64,000 bases of DNA, taken from the NCBI GenBank assembly GCA_958296045.1, contig CATQHT010000003.1:1871246-1935245 (forward strand), given 5' to 3'. The notes beneath the pieces are model-generated. The model did not search any database. It was given only the letters and a program-made list of their open reading frames with translations, and had not been told where the DNA came from. The stretch is from Rhodothermales bacterium (GTDB lineage: Bacteria > Bacteroidota > Rhodothermia > Rhodothermales > Bin80). Made by a program: the position numbers and the translations under genes. Shown here one piece after another: positions 28,236-36,819 of the stretch; positions within the stretch are counted from its first letter, which is position 1; every line of letters starts with the position of its first letter.

Positions 28236-28541
28236 TTATGGATGCCAGGACGCGACTACGAAATCCCAGAATCCCCTTCTAGCCCTCTTCCCACCAATAT
28301 TGGCCCACTCCCCAATGATCAAGGTAAAGTGGCCAAATGGCCCAGGCAGCAGCTGAGCCTGGCTGGTCTTGTGCCGAATCAGCCGCTGTAGGCCGCTGCG
28401 CACACCAGTATCCCCTGGATCGGTGAGAAATCTACTCCGCATCAAGCCCACCTCCTCACCACGCAAGCGCAGCACCTCGAGAGTCACCCTGTGGCTTTTG
28501 CGTTTGCTGCACAGACCACATACCGGGATGCGTTTATCCAT
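28236..28541 (-). CDS. Hypothetical protein next to DNA methyltransferase
   Basis: A 101-residue open frame with a CGLC knuckle near the start (RIPVCGLCSKRKSHRVTLEV) and coherent codon choice (GEEVGLMRSRFLTDPGDTG, GPFGHFTLIIGEWANIGG). I do not recognise the family. It overlaps the stop of the small open frame 28534-28755 and lies in the same direction downstream of the methyltransferase, where a partner restriction enzyme would be expected. It may be such a partner or its remainder; that is inference from position only. Confidence 0.45.
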   Translation of the reverse strand: MDKRIPVCGLCSKRKSHRVTLEVLRLRGEEVGLMRSRFLTDPGDTGVRSGLQRLIRHKTSQAQLLPGPFGHFTLIIGEWANIGGKRARRGFWDFVVASWHP

Positions 28542-28755
28542 AGTGTTGGGTACCAGGAACCACCTGTGTGCACGACTCGGCTAGATTGGATCCAGCAGCA
28601 TCCACGTCACCTGGAGTGTCCCAGCGCACCCCGCGCACACGATGAATCCGGTATCCAACTGCCTTCGCCAGTCTGTCAGCAACCCCTTCATTTGAGACTT
28701 CGGAATTCACTGCTAAGACGTGCTCACCACGTTCGAGCAGGTGCTGGTGCGTCAA
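28534..28755 (-). CDS. Small ORF overlapping methyltransferase 3' end
   Basis: A 73-residue frame (MTHQHLLERGEHVLAVNSEV...) that overlaps the methyltransferase gene by 32 bp and the next downstream ORF by 8 bp (ATGGATAA). The tight overlaps suggest translational coupling, but the sequence is not recognised. It may be the first part of a restriction enzyme broken by a frameshift into this frame and the one at 28236-28541. Confidence 0.35.
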   Translation of the reverse strand: MTHQHLLERGEHVLAVNSEVSNEGVADRLAKAVGYRIHRVRGVRWDTPGDVDAAGSNLAESCTQVVPGTQHYG

Positions 28756-29821
28756 CGGTACCCTCTTTGGTGTCGGTCCGAATAGGCAGGTCGCTATAGG
28801 ACCACACGGTGCCCGCCACGGATCCTTCAGCGAGTTCGCTCTCTTGGCCGTCTATGTTGAATCCCAGGCGCCGAAAGCGCTCAAGAGCAACCTCATGAGC
28901 TTTTAGACTGCTATCTATGCCGATCCACTGACGACCAAGGTGCTCAGCGGCTATGCATGTGGTGGCACATCCGGCAAAAGGATCAACGACCATGTCACCT
29001 TCATTCGAACTGGCCGCGACAATACGCTCATACAGTCTGACTGGCTTCTGGGTAGGGTACCCCGTTCTTTCTTTGAGCATTGGAGAATTAGATGACATGG
29101 ACGATACATCATTCCACAGATTGCCTATGAATCGACCCTCGTCTGCAAAATAGATATACTCCTTGCTGCCGATTCTCCGCTTGCGATACCTGCGACCATG
29201 TTCGTCGGTATGCGTGAAATGCATATCCAGGCTAAGGTCGGCGTACGGCTTCCGGCACAGTGGATGCACCACATCAAACACATGCTTTCCGCGGTCAGCG
29301 GCATAGCATAATATCACGTCATTCTCATTGCCCCAGTGTCTTTTGGCCTTCACCCCATTCTGCTTGTTCCACACAATCTCACCTAGAAAATTCCTCCATT
29401 CGAATACGGCATCCATGCACGCCTTCAAGTAATGCGATGCCGTCGGGTCGCAGTGCAGGTAGATGCTGCCCGTCGGCTTAAGCAGACGACGCATCTCCAG
29501 TAGTCGGATCGACACAAAACACAGATACGCACCCATCGGCTCCGAGTGCACGGCACGAGCACTTTCAATGGCCTGCATCACTAGCGGGCTAACATCGGAT
29601 AACTGGTCTATCCATTCCGGCTGCACATCATCATCCCAGCTCCACCTGTCGCGAAATGTGGCACCACTGGCCAGGCTGTCAGGCGCAGCACAGAACTCCC
29701 TACTCTTGTTAAATGGCGGATCCGTTGCAATCAGATCCACGGTCTCGGCGTTCATGCCACGCATCACGTCCAAATTGTCGCCGTGAATCAACGTTCGGTT
29801 CTTCCAATTGGGCTTGGCCAT
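28724..29821 (-). CDS. Beta-class DNA methyltransferase (N6_N4_Mtase)
   Basis: A ~365-residue DNA amino-methyltransferase that transfers a methyl group from SAM to adenine N6 or cytosine N4. The catalytic motif IV comes first (DLIATDPPFNKSREF), and the SAM-binding motif I comes near the C-terminus (DPFAGCATTCIAAEHLGRQW), the order that defines the beta class. A target-recognition region lies between (about residues 170-260). The ATG at 29821 (MAKPNWKNRT) is preferred; an in-frame ATG at 29845 is also possible. A complete restriction partner is not evident, so it may be an orphan or half of a broken restriction-modification system. Confidence 0.85.
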   Translation of the reverse strand: MAKPNWKNRTLIHGDNLDVMRGMNAETVDLIATDPPFNKSREFCAAPDSLASGATFRDRWSWDDDVQPEWIDQLSDVSPLVMQAIESARAVHSEPMGAYLCFVSIRLLEMRRLLKPTGSIYLHCDPTASHYLKACMDAVFEWRNFLGEIVWNKQNGVKAKRHWGNENDVILCYAADRGKHVFDVVHPLCRKPYADLSLDMHFTHTDEHGRRYRKRRIGSKEYIYFADEGRFIGNLWNDVSSMSSNSPMLKERTGYPTQKPVRLYERIVAASSNEGDMVVDPFAGCATTCIAAEHLGRQWIGIDSSLKAHEVALERFRRLGFNIDGQESELAEGSVAGTVWSYSDLPIRTDTKEGTVDAPAPARTW

Positions 29822-29845
29822 AGGTTCAGCACCCAGCTGTGTCAT

Positions 29846-30475
29846 TTCGCCCGGTCAATCCTTGCCAGCATCGCAGCCGAACGTTTCCGGCTCTTGGGCT
29901 GCCGGGCTTAATGATGGCTCGTATGCGAATGATGCGGCCGACTGAAGGCGGGAACAAGATATCCGTCTGGAAGTGAGCGCCCGTTTCGGGCATCATGCAC
30001 GCTGAAGCTTAAAGGGGACCTGATGGACCTCGACAATACGCTCATAGATTGGGGGAGGGGAGTGGATCACTGAAAAAGCATACGATGACAACTCATGAGC
30101 AAAACACGTACGAACACGATCGGGCCCGGCGCTACCCCAGCACTAGAATGCGCAACCACCTCTGGTAGCGCCAGCTCGGACCAAGCTCGGTTCACTTGGC
30201 CTCGCGTAGTTCAAGGATATGATATGACTGCGTCTTCACCATATCAAGGCAGCTTACCATAACATCACACCTGAGTTCCACATCCTTATCAACTATCACG
30301 AATAAGTCTTGATCTGTTCAGAGAAAAGCCTGCGGACGTACAGACCATAGTGGCAGTCGAGGAGGAGGCGAATGGCACACCTAATAGGTGTCCTCATGAT
30401 TCGAAGCAAGCCGGGCCGAGCATTGTCCTGCGGCTGACCCCACCTACCATTAGGCGCCACTGCCAGCCGGTTCCC
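29846..30475. other. Intergenic with short coding relic
   Basis: No complete gene. On the minus strand about 40 codons from ~30311 to 30190 (DLFVIVDKDVELRCDVMV ... MVKTQSYHILELREAK) end in TGA and look like the C-terminus of a lost protein, similar to the relic near 27625. Confidence 0.45.
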
Positions 30476-30500
30476 GCCGGATCAGGTGGTCGATTTGCGT
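30476..30500. repeat. IS21-type terminal repeat scar
   Basis: The reverse complement reads AAATCGACCACCTGATCCGG, matching the terminal repeat unit of the IS21 element at 49325-52117 (left unit 6 and the right end). No transposase genes follow. The scar abuts the truncated intron copy and may mark a deletion that ended at an IS21 end. Confidence 0.55.
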
Positions 30501-30506
30501 GGGATA

Positions 30507-30815
30507 CACAGACTCGGAGGCCTCCCAGGTCCCAGCTTAGTACGTGCGTGCCTGGATTCTTAGACACCGCGGGATCCTCCTCCGCCTCACCGTTAGCGGC
30601 GAAGAAGATGTTGCCTTCGACCATGGCAAACGCCTCGGCATCCCAGACTACAGCTCTTTCGATGCTCAATTGCCCTGCCCACACGCGCCTCTGCCGACGC
30701 TTCGCCTCTGTACCCTCGCGAGACAGACGCACGGCTCGAGGAGTTGTGTGGTTGGTTACTCTTTTCACAATGGGAGACTTGCACCCCCTGTACTAAAGCC
30801 AGTTAGCCTGGCGCA
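30507..30815 (-). mobile_element. Group II intron fragment, 5' part only
   Basis: On the minus strand this begins GTGCGCCAGGCTAACTGGCT at 30815 and follows the intact intron (5' end at 27465) through the GGGACCTGGGAGGYCTCC block, stopping near 30507. The maturase gene and domains V/VI are missing. IS21-like end sequence directly follows. Divergence from the intact copy is moderate, so the two are not a very recent duplication. Confidence 0.8.
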
Positions 30816-31701
30816 CTCCCGGCTCGCTCACCACCATGTCTCTTAAGCGCAGCAGCGGTGCACGGCTTGCAGCCTCCACCTGACTGGCGGCTGCGGGGGC
30901 CTTCCCCATCCCCCATGTCGTTATCAGGCTGTTCCTCTACCTCATGCCCTCGCCTCCATGCCTGTACGTGACACACAGCGCGGCTATCTCGGCCACTGAA
31001 TCACCTGTTCAGGGGCAAACTGCCGTCGACAATCAAAGTCTCCGCACCCGTGGTGAAGTAACCCGGCTCGTGTACGCACCCCTGCTGGTACCACCGACCT
31101 GTTCAATCAAGAATCAGGCCGCTTATTGCTGAAGACTTGTGAGGCGGTCTGCCCTTCGTAAACACTGGTCGATCCCAGCGCGATGTACTTCATATACAGG
31201 CACCAACTTGCCTTCCATCGTTTGGATAAAGGGTCGGCATCTTCCACTGGAAGGCCGAAGCCCTTCGCATCCGCTGCGGAAATCACTGCACCGTGGCTCT
31301 TTGATTTTATGAGTGTTTCCTTGAGGGCGGCACACAGGGCTTCCACTTTATCTTCGGGGCGACACGGCACCGACGTTAAAGCCTCTGTGATCAGATCTTT
31401 GGTTCGGGCAAGCTGTTACGCGCCTGCTCCACCATCAGCGCGGTCACCGGCTCTAGTAGAAAGCCATGAAGCGGGTAGGGTTCGGGATTCTTCCAGATTC
31501 TCTTCTCCGCCCATTTAACGGCACTGATGATAGCTCGGGCGGAAATAAGCGATCCGTTAGCGAGCTGAAGCTGAGGATCCACGGGGCCGAGATCACTAGT
31601 TGGCCCCATGTAAATGGAGTGGGCTCCCAACACGAGGAGCGTGCCCGCGCTCTTGGCCTGATCGGGTACAATGACCGTGAACTTCCGACACCGGGCTTAG
31701 A

Positions 31702-34424
31702 CTGCCCGTTACCCATATAGCGAACTAGTCTGACGACTCTGCGGGTGTATTGGACCTATCTTCAGGCCCAGCAATAGTGCTCAGGTCTGCCCCCGGCGCA
31801 TAAGGACCACTTAACTTTCTAAGTCGTGCTGCTTACCATAGCAGCATGTTCGAGCAGAACCAGATTTTGCGGACTCTCAGTGCTCCCCGGGGGCGCATTC
31901 GCTTGAAGAAGAGGCTCTCTGACGAGAGCCTTCCCAATCGCACCGCGATTGCGCGCCGTGTATGTGAGGACTTTGGATTTGTAGATGCCAAAGGCAGGGC
32001 ACAGGTAGCTACCTGCGCGAAAGCTCTCTTGAAGCTGGAGGCACGGGGTGAGATCACGCTGCCAGCACCGCTCAACAATCATGCTGCGCAGGCGTCACCC
32101 CGCCTGTTGGACGAGGCGGTTGCTCCACCGGTGGCGATGCCAGCGACTTTGGATGAGGTGGAAGGTCTTGCACTGGTAAGAATTCGGACCGCAGCACAGC
32201 GTGCGGTGTGGAATACCCTGCTGCACCATGAGCATCCTCGTGGTACGACCACCCTTGTTGGTGCCCAGCTGCGGTACCTGGTAGTGAGCGCACATGGATA
32301 TCTGGGCGCGGTAGGTTTTTCCGCCCCGGCCTTGCGCTTGGCCGCAAGGGAACACTTCATGGCATGGAGCGATGCCCAACGCCAAGCGCACCTCCACCGC
32401 ATCTTCTGTTTGAGCCGCTTTCTGATACGCGGCACCTGCAAATACCTGGCCAGTCATGTACTCAGCAGGGTGTTGAAGCAGTTATCTGACGACTGTTATG
32501 CGCTTTATGGATACCACCCCTGGTTGATAGAAACGTATGTGGAACCTCCATGGAAAGGTACCTGCTTCAAGGCGGCCAATTTTCTGTCCATCGGCTATAC
32601 TGCTGGGGGCAAGCGCCACGCACATTCCAAAGAAGAAGCGCCGAAGGCCTTGTTCATGTACGCAGTGGACCGCCGGTGGCGCTCGTACTTGGGCGTACCC
32701 GAGGTGGCGCTGCGTCCGGTCAGGCAACCGCACGAAGGCATGGACGACTGGGTTGAGGCAGAGTTCGGAGATGCTCCGCTGGGAGACCGGCGGCTGTCCA
32801 CGCGGCTGGTGAAGAGCGCATCGTTGTTGGCCGATGTGATAGGAAAGCCTATATGCTCCCATATAAGCCATGATAGGGCGGCGGTGAAGGGCCATTACCG
32901 GCTTCTGAGCAGCAAGCAGACCGACGTAACGCCCGAAAACATGCTGGCACCGCATCGCAAACGTACGATTGAGCGGATACGGAGTCAGAAGGCGGTACTC
33001 TGCATACAGGATACCACCAAGCTGAATTTCAGCACGCGACCCGCCTGTGAAGACTTGCAGGTCATAGGTACCAACCAGACGAAAGCAACATCCCGTGGGA
33101 TGCCCCTTCATGCCACGCTGGTTACTACTACCGATGGCCTGCCCCTGGGGATATTACGTTGTAGTTATCGGGATCCAGATACGGGACCGCTCAAACCTCG
33201 ATCGCAGCAGTGGTTAGACGGATTTCTGGACATCTGCGAAGCAGCAGAGGAGATTCCCACGGAGTGTCGCCTCATCTGCGTGATGGACCGGGAGGCGGAT
33301 AACTTTGCGCTATTTGCCGCCCAGCAGGCACAGGATCGCGTGGAACTCCTGGTCCGCGCCCGTCATGACCAGAGACTGGCGAAGAATACAAAGCTGTTTG
33401 CGACGCTTCGCAGCGGTCCTGCCGCTGCGAAGGTGCAAATAGAGATCCAACGGGTCACGGCGCGTCCGAAGTCTTCCAGGAAGAAGGTGCGCCGCGGGCG
33501 CAGTCACCGTATTGCTCAAGCCGAGGTACGCTACCATTGCGTAAAGCTGCCCGCCACGCAGCAGCAAGTGGGATCCGTAACGATGTACGGCGTGCATGTC
33601 CGGGAGATCGCGCCCCCGAAGGGAGAGAAGACGGTGGAATGGTATCTGCTGACCAGTATGGCGGTGCACAGCGCAGAAGAAGCGGTGCAGATCCTGACTT
33701 ATTATACCCGGCGATGGCGTGTTGAAGACTTTTTCCGCGTGCTCAAGAGTGGTTGTAAGGTGGAACGCATGGCGATGCGTTCGGCAGCGCACCTGGAACG
33801 TGAGTTGGCGGTGTACTGCGTGATCGCCTGCTATGTCATGATGCTCACCTTACTGGGGCGTGCCGTCCCTGGATTAGACGCTGAGCTGATATTCTCCCCG
33901 ATACAGTTGATTGCTCTCTCCATTTATGCTAAGAACGTGAAGCTGCCGGTACCCCGCACCCTGGAAGCGGCGCTTCTGCTAGTAGCAGTAATGGGCGGCT
34001 ATCAGAATCGAACCGGCGATGGACCGCCCGGCTTTCAGATCATGTGGCGCGGATTAGAGCGTCTATCCATTTTTTGCATTGCGTACGAAATGGTGTCGGC
34101 AACGTATCGAGAAGGGCTTGGTTGCGACTATGGCCATGGGAGCAGCATACCTTCTTGACCCTGTCGCGCAACGGCGCACGAGCCAATGGCACGCCACCAC
34201 GGAGCAGCACTGGCATCGTAAGCAGCGGATACCCCTAATGCAAGTCTGAACGCACATTGAGTGACGGCATGTCGAAACCTTACGGACGGCGAAGTGCAAA
34301 AAGTCAGCAAGGGAGCTCCGCATGATCACTCATCGCCGCGAACTGAGCACTATTGCTGGGCCTGAAGATAGGTCCAAGGCACCCGCTGAGTCGTCAGACT
34401 AGTTCACTATATGGGTAAACGGCA
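31702..34424 (+). mobile_element. Tn5/IS4-like insertion sequence with DruA-like domain
   Basis: A 2,723-bp element carrying one gene. Its ends are long imperfect inverted repeats of about 75 bp that contain ACCCATATAG, GAACTAGTCTGACGACTC and the shared block GACCTATCTTCAGGCCCAGC. It is flanked by identical 9-bp direct repeats, GGGCTTAGA, at 31693-31701 and 34425-34433, the target-duplication length known for Tn5/IS50-type elements. It sits inside the SDH-type protease gene. Ends, duplication and gene are all intact, so it is probably young and possibly active. Confidence 0.9.
31846..34158 (+). CDS. DUF4338 (DruA-like) domain fused to Tn5-type transposase
   Basis: A 770-residue protein. Residues ~75-290 form a DUF4338 domain, the family of DruA from the Druantia defence system (LRYLVVSAHGYLGAVGFSAP, SRFLIRGTCKYLASHVLS, WKGTCFKAANFLSIGYTAGG). 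Residues ~300-345 match the Tn5 DNA-binding domain (DDWVEAEFGDAPLGDRRLST). The DDE nuclease follows: first Asp in LCIQDTTKLNF (~389), second in CVMDREADNFALF (~481), and a perfect YREK signature in YTRRWRVEDFFRVLKSG (~620-633). It is the only gene of a complete IS and should catalyse its transposition. What the N-terminal domain does is not known; Tn5 transposase itself lacks it. Confidence 0.85.
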   Translation: MFEQNQILRTLSAPRGRIRLKKRLSDESLPNRTAIARRVCEDFGFVDAKGRAQVATCAKALLKLEARGEITLPAPLNNHAAQASPRLLDEAVAPPVAMPATLDEVEGLALVRIRTAAQRAVWNTLLHHEHPRGTTTLVGAQLRYLVVSAHGYLGAVGFSAPALRLAAREHFMAWSDAQRQAHLHRIFCLSRFLIRGTCKYLASHVLSRVLKQLSDDCYALYGYHPWLIETYVEPPWKGTCFKAANFLSIGYTAGGKRHAHSKEEAPKALFMYAVDRRWRSYLGVPEVALRPVRQPHEGMDDWVEAEFGDAPLGDRRLSTRLVKSASLLADVIGKPICSHISHDRAAVKGHYRLLSSKQTDVTPENMLAPHRKRTIERIRSQKAVLCIQDTTKLNFSTRPACEDLQVIGTNQTKATSRGMPLHATLVTTTDGLPLGILRCSYRDPDTGPLKPRSQQWLDGFLDICEAAEEIPTECRLICVMDREADNFALFAAQQAQDRVELLVRARHDQRLAKNTKLFATLRSGPAAAKVQIEIQRVTARPKSSRKKVRRGRSHRIAQAEVRYHCVKLPATQQQVGSVTMYGVHVREIAPPKGEKTVEWYLLTSMAVHSAEEAVQILTYYTRRWRVEDFFRVLKSGCKVERMAMRSAAHLERELAVYCVIACYVMMLTLLGRAVPGLDAELIFSPIQLIALSIYAKNVKLPVPRTLEAALLLVAVMGGYQNRTGDGPPGFQIMWRGLERLSIFCIAYEMVSATYREGLGCDYGHGSSIPS

Positions 34425-34577
34425 GGGCTTAGATCTGCCGAATAAGCCGAAGTGCGGTTTCACCGTCGCCGCCCTGTGTACTCAGTATCAGGTGGAGGTC
34501 CTGATTTGGATTGGCATCAAAGAGTGTCTCCTCGAGAAGGCGTACGCTATGCGGAAAGACCGAATCGCGCATAACTA

Positions 34578-36480
34578 GTGCTTGTCCGAAAAACAGGGCC
34601 TGCCTTGCGTAGATGGCTACATGGGGGTCAGCAGGGGGAGAGGTACGCCAGAAATAGGCGTTTTTGCGGGCTAATGGTCGGTCTAACTCACTCTGGACCC
34701 ATTGTGGACCCATTCCTGCCAAGAGCTTGAATCCGCGAATGTTGGCTCAGATTTAGCTTTTCTCAGCGTAAAGCACGATATTGAGCTCTGAACCCGCCTA
34801 CATTCGCCCGAGTCATACACATGAGAGCGGTCATTAAGTCCCAGTCGGATCTGGGGGTCACGCCGATTGAGCAGATTGAGCTGAACCCCAAGTCAAGGGA
34901 CGATACCCCCGCGGTGTTGCGCGGCCTGCAGTCCCTGTATATGGATAAGGATGTGCGCGAACAGGTGCTGGAGGTCCTTTCGCGCAGGATTCTTCCCGAC
35001 GTAGATCGGACGAAGGGTCGCCCTGGCATGGATTTCTGGCAGATCTTTGTGTTAGGTGTAGTGAAGTACGCACTCAACTGTGACTATGATCGTCTGGAGG
35101 ATCTGGCCAACCACCATAGGGCGCTGCGTCAGATGCTCATGATTAGCGACGTCAGTAAGAAGCGGTTTTCTGTGCAAACACTGGTCGACAATGTGTCCCT
35201 GCTGACGAAGGAGGCGCTCGACGAGATCAACCAAGTGGTGGTAGCAAAGGGTCATAAGGAGCGTAAGCATGGCGCCAACGATGCCTTGCGCTGCCGCGCG
35301 GATTCGGCTGTGGCGCGTACCAACGTGGAGTGGCCCACGGACGTACGACTTCTCTGTGATGCATTGCGCAGTCTGGTTAACGGGTTGTACGGACACTGCA
35401 AGTCGCTAGAAATGAAGGGCTGGCGCAAGGCCCGCTGGTGGGTGAAGAGATTAACGAAAGCGTATCGCCGTTGCCGTAAGGCCCGTAAGAATGGCTTCCT
35501 CGACCGCGTACGTCAGTTCCTTGCGGTTGCGCGCCAGATCATCACAAAGGCGTTAGGGACGGTGAAGACGCTGAAGGAAGTGACCGACAAGATGGCGTGG
35601 TACCTGGAAGCCAGCGAAAAACTGGTAGACCAAGTGGACCGTCGCTTGCTGAAAAAGGAAGAGATTGACCACAAAGAGAAGATATTTTCTGTTTTCGAGC
35701 CGCATACGCAGTGGGTCAGGAAAGGAAAGGCCGGTGTGTTAGCTGAGCTCGGCATTCCGGTCTGCGTGCTGGAGGATCAGCATCAATTCATCTTGATGCA
35801 CCACGTGCAGCACGACGGGGGCGATAAGGCCATGATCATGGGTTTCATAGACGAAGCAAAGAAGCGCTATCCGTCGCTTACGTCCTGCAGCATGGATAAG
35901 GGCTTCTACTCTGCGAAGAATCGCGACGCCTTGGATGAGCTGCTGGACTTGAACGTCATGCCCAAGCCTGGTTACCGCAATGCGAAACAACGCGAGCGGG
36001 AGTCTCATCCCGATTTTGTCAAGGCGCGTCAACAGCATCCTGCGATCGAGTCCGCCATCAACAACCTGCAACAGCGGGGGATGGGGCTCATACGTACCCA
36101 CGGAAAGGAGGGCTTCGATCGGTCGGTAGGGCTGGCGGTGCTGTCGGCAAACATTCACCGACTAGGCAAAGTGGTCAGGAAAAAAGAAGCGAAACGACGA
36201 GCCTGGCATGCCGCTCGCGCGAAGGCCACTTAAGGCTCGCCCGCTCCAGCTTCGACTGAGCCCTTCTTTTTCTGTCTCCGACAAGCCCGCGACGGGTAAG
36301 CTGTATCCACTCTGCGCCGCCAGGAGCTAACGAAGCCCGGTTGAGGGTCAGAAATGGCCGTGCAGCGCTTCTGTTACCCTTCCCATCGCTCAGACCAGCG
36401 TCCCTATCGGGCCCCCAGCGTGCCCCCGACCTTGCTCCAGCCAGGCAGACGCCCAAAATGCCCTATTTTCTGACAAGCAC
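34578..36480 (+). mobile_element. ISNCY-like insertion sequence
   Basis: A 1,903-bp element with inverted ends (left GTGCTTGTCCGAAAAACAGG, right complement GTGCTTGTCAGAAAATAGGG) and a perfect 6-bp target duplication TAACTA at 34572-34577 and 36481-36486. It carries one transposase gene on the plus strand and sits in the 5' part of the SDH-type protease gene; removing it restores the reading frame exactly. The element looks complete. Confidence 0.85.
34821..36233 (+). CDS. ISNCY-type transposase
   Basis: A 470-residue transposase whose N-terminal part has the layout LSRRILPDVDRTKGRPGMDF then VLGVVKYALNCDYDRLEDLA and NHHRALRQMLMI, seen in the ISNCY/IS1202-like group. A DDE-type C-terminal half contains SCSMDKGFYSAKNRDALDEL (a D-x-G-F-Y motif) and HPAIESAINNLQQRGMG with the likely catalytic Glu. 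It is the only gene of the IS at 34578-36480. Family naming is moderately certain; its identity as a transposase is secure from the element ends. Confidence 0.75.
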   Translation: MRAVIKSQSDLGVTPIEQIELNPKSRDDTPAVLRGLQSLYMDKDVREQVLEVLSRRILPDVDRTKGRPGMDFWQIFVLGVVKYALNCDYDRLEDLANHHRALRQMLMISDVSKKRFSVQTLVDNVSLLTKEALDEINQVVVAKGHKERKHGANDALRCRADSAVARTNVEWPTDVRLLCDALRSLVNGLYGHCKSLEMKGWRKARWWVKRLTKAYRRCRKARKNGFLDRVRQFLAVARQIITKALGTVKTLKEVTDKMAWYLEASEKLVDQVDRRLLKKEEIDHKEKIFSVFEPHTQWVRKGKAGVLAELGIPVCVLEDQHQFILMHHVQHDGGDKAMIMGFIDEAKKRYPSLTSCSMDKGFYSAKNRDALDELLDLNVMPKPGYRNAKQRERESHPDFVKARQQHPAIESAINNLQQRGMGLIRTHGKEGFDRSVGLAVLSANIHRLGKVVRKKEAKRRAWHAARAKAT

Positions 36481-36582
36481 TAACTACCAATCGGCAGTCG
36501 TACTCTTCTTGATACTCGCGGATCAGGGATTGACGCTCGTAACACGCAGCGTGGAAAGCCTCATAGAGGGGGCTGCGGTCAC

Positions 36583-36819
36583 TCACGGTCGTGGTGGGTG
36601 TGACGGCGCTGAAATTGGAAACTCTGGATGCTGAAAGACGACTGGCTTGTTTTTGCGCATTTTGCGGGCTTGGTCCCGTGCCGCTAAGGCGATTTCGATC
36701 CGCTCACGCCAATTCGGGTCGTAGCCGACAGGGGGCTGCAGCACGCGAGATTCCTTGGAATTGGGGGATTTCATCTGGGTGTCGGGGTGTTTTCCCGCAG
36801 CAGGTCGTGACTTAGCCAT
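36583..36819 (-). CDS. Small hypothetical protein upstream of SDH-type protease
   Basis: A 78-residue charged protein (core NWRERIEIALAARDQARKMR, Pro-rich tail) on the minus strand. Its TGA overlaps the GTG start of the protease gene (GTGA), so the two were translationally coupled. I do not recognise the family. Being intact while its partner is wrecked, it may now be an orphan. There is no signal peptide or membrane segment. Confidence 0.5.
   Translation of the reverse strand: MAKSRPAAGKHPDTQMKSPNSKESRVLQPPVGYDPNWRERIEIALAARDQARKMRKNKPVVFQHPEFPISAPSHPPRP

Larger units (their letters stand above)
31107..36586 (-). pseudogene. SDH-family Clp-fold serine protease gene, split by two ISs
   Basis: Minus-strand pieces 36586-36481, 34577-34425 and 31701-31107 join into one protein when the two insertion sequences and one copy of each target duplication are removed. 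The product matches the SDH (serine dehydrogenase proteinase) Clp-fold family: ETLFDANPNQDLHLILSTQG, then IVPDQAKSAGTLLVLGAHS with the putative nucleophile Ser, then GPTSDLGPVDPQLQLANGS. Reading starts at GTG 36586 and crosses the first IS junction in frame (RLVV-MRDS). A TAA lies in the 9-bp duplication of the second IS, and a 1-bp frameshift near 31405 precedes the last ~95 codons. The gene is inactive. Confidence 0.85.

Noticed and set aside
34585-34722. MAGMGPQ... N-terminus of a minus-strand ORF
   Set aside because: These codons are the left end of the ISNCY-like element; the protease part only begins beyond the TAACTA duplication.
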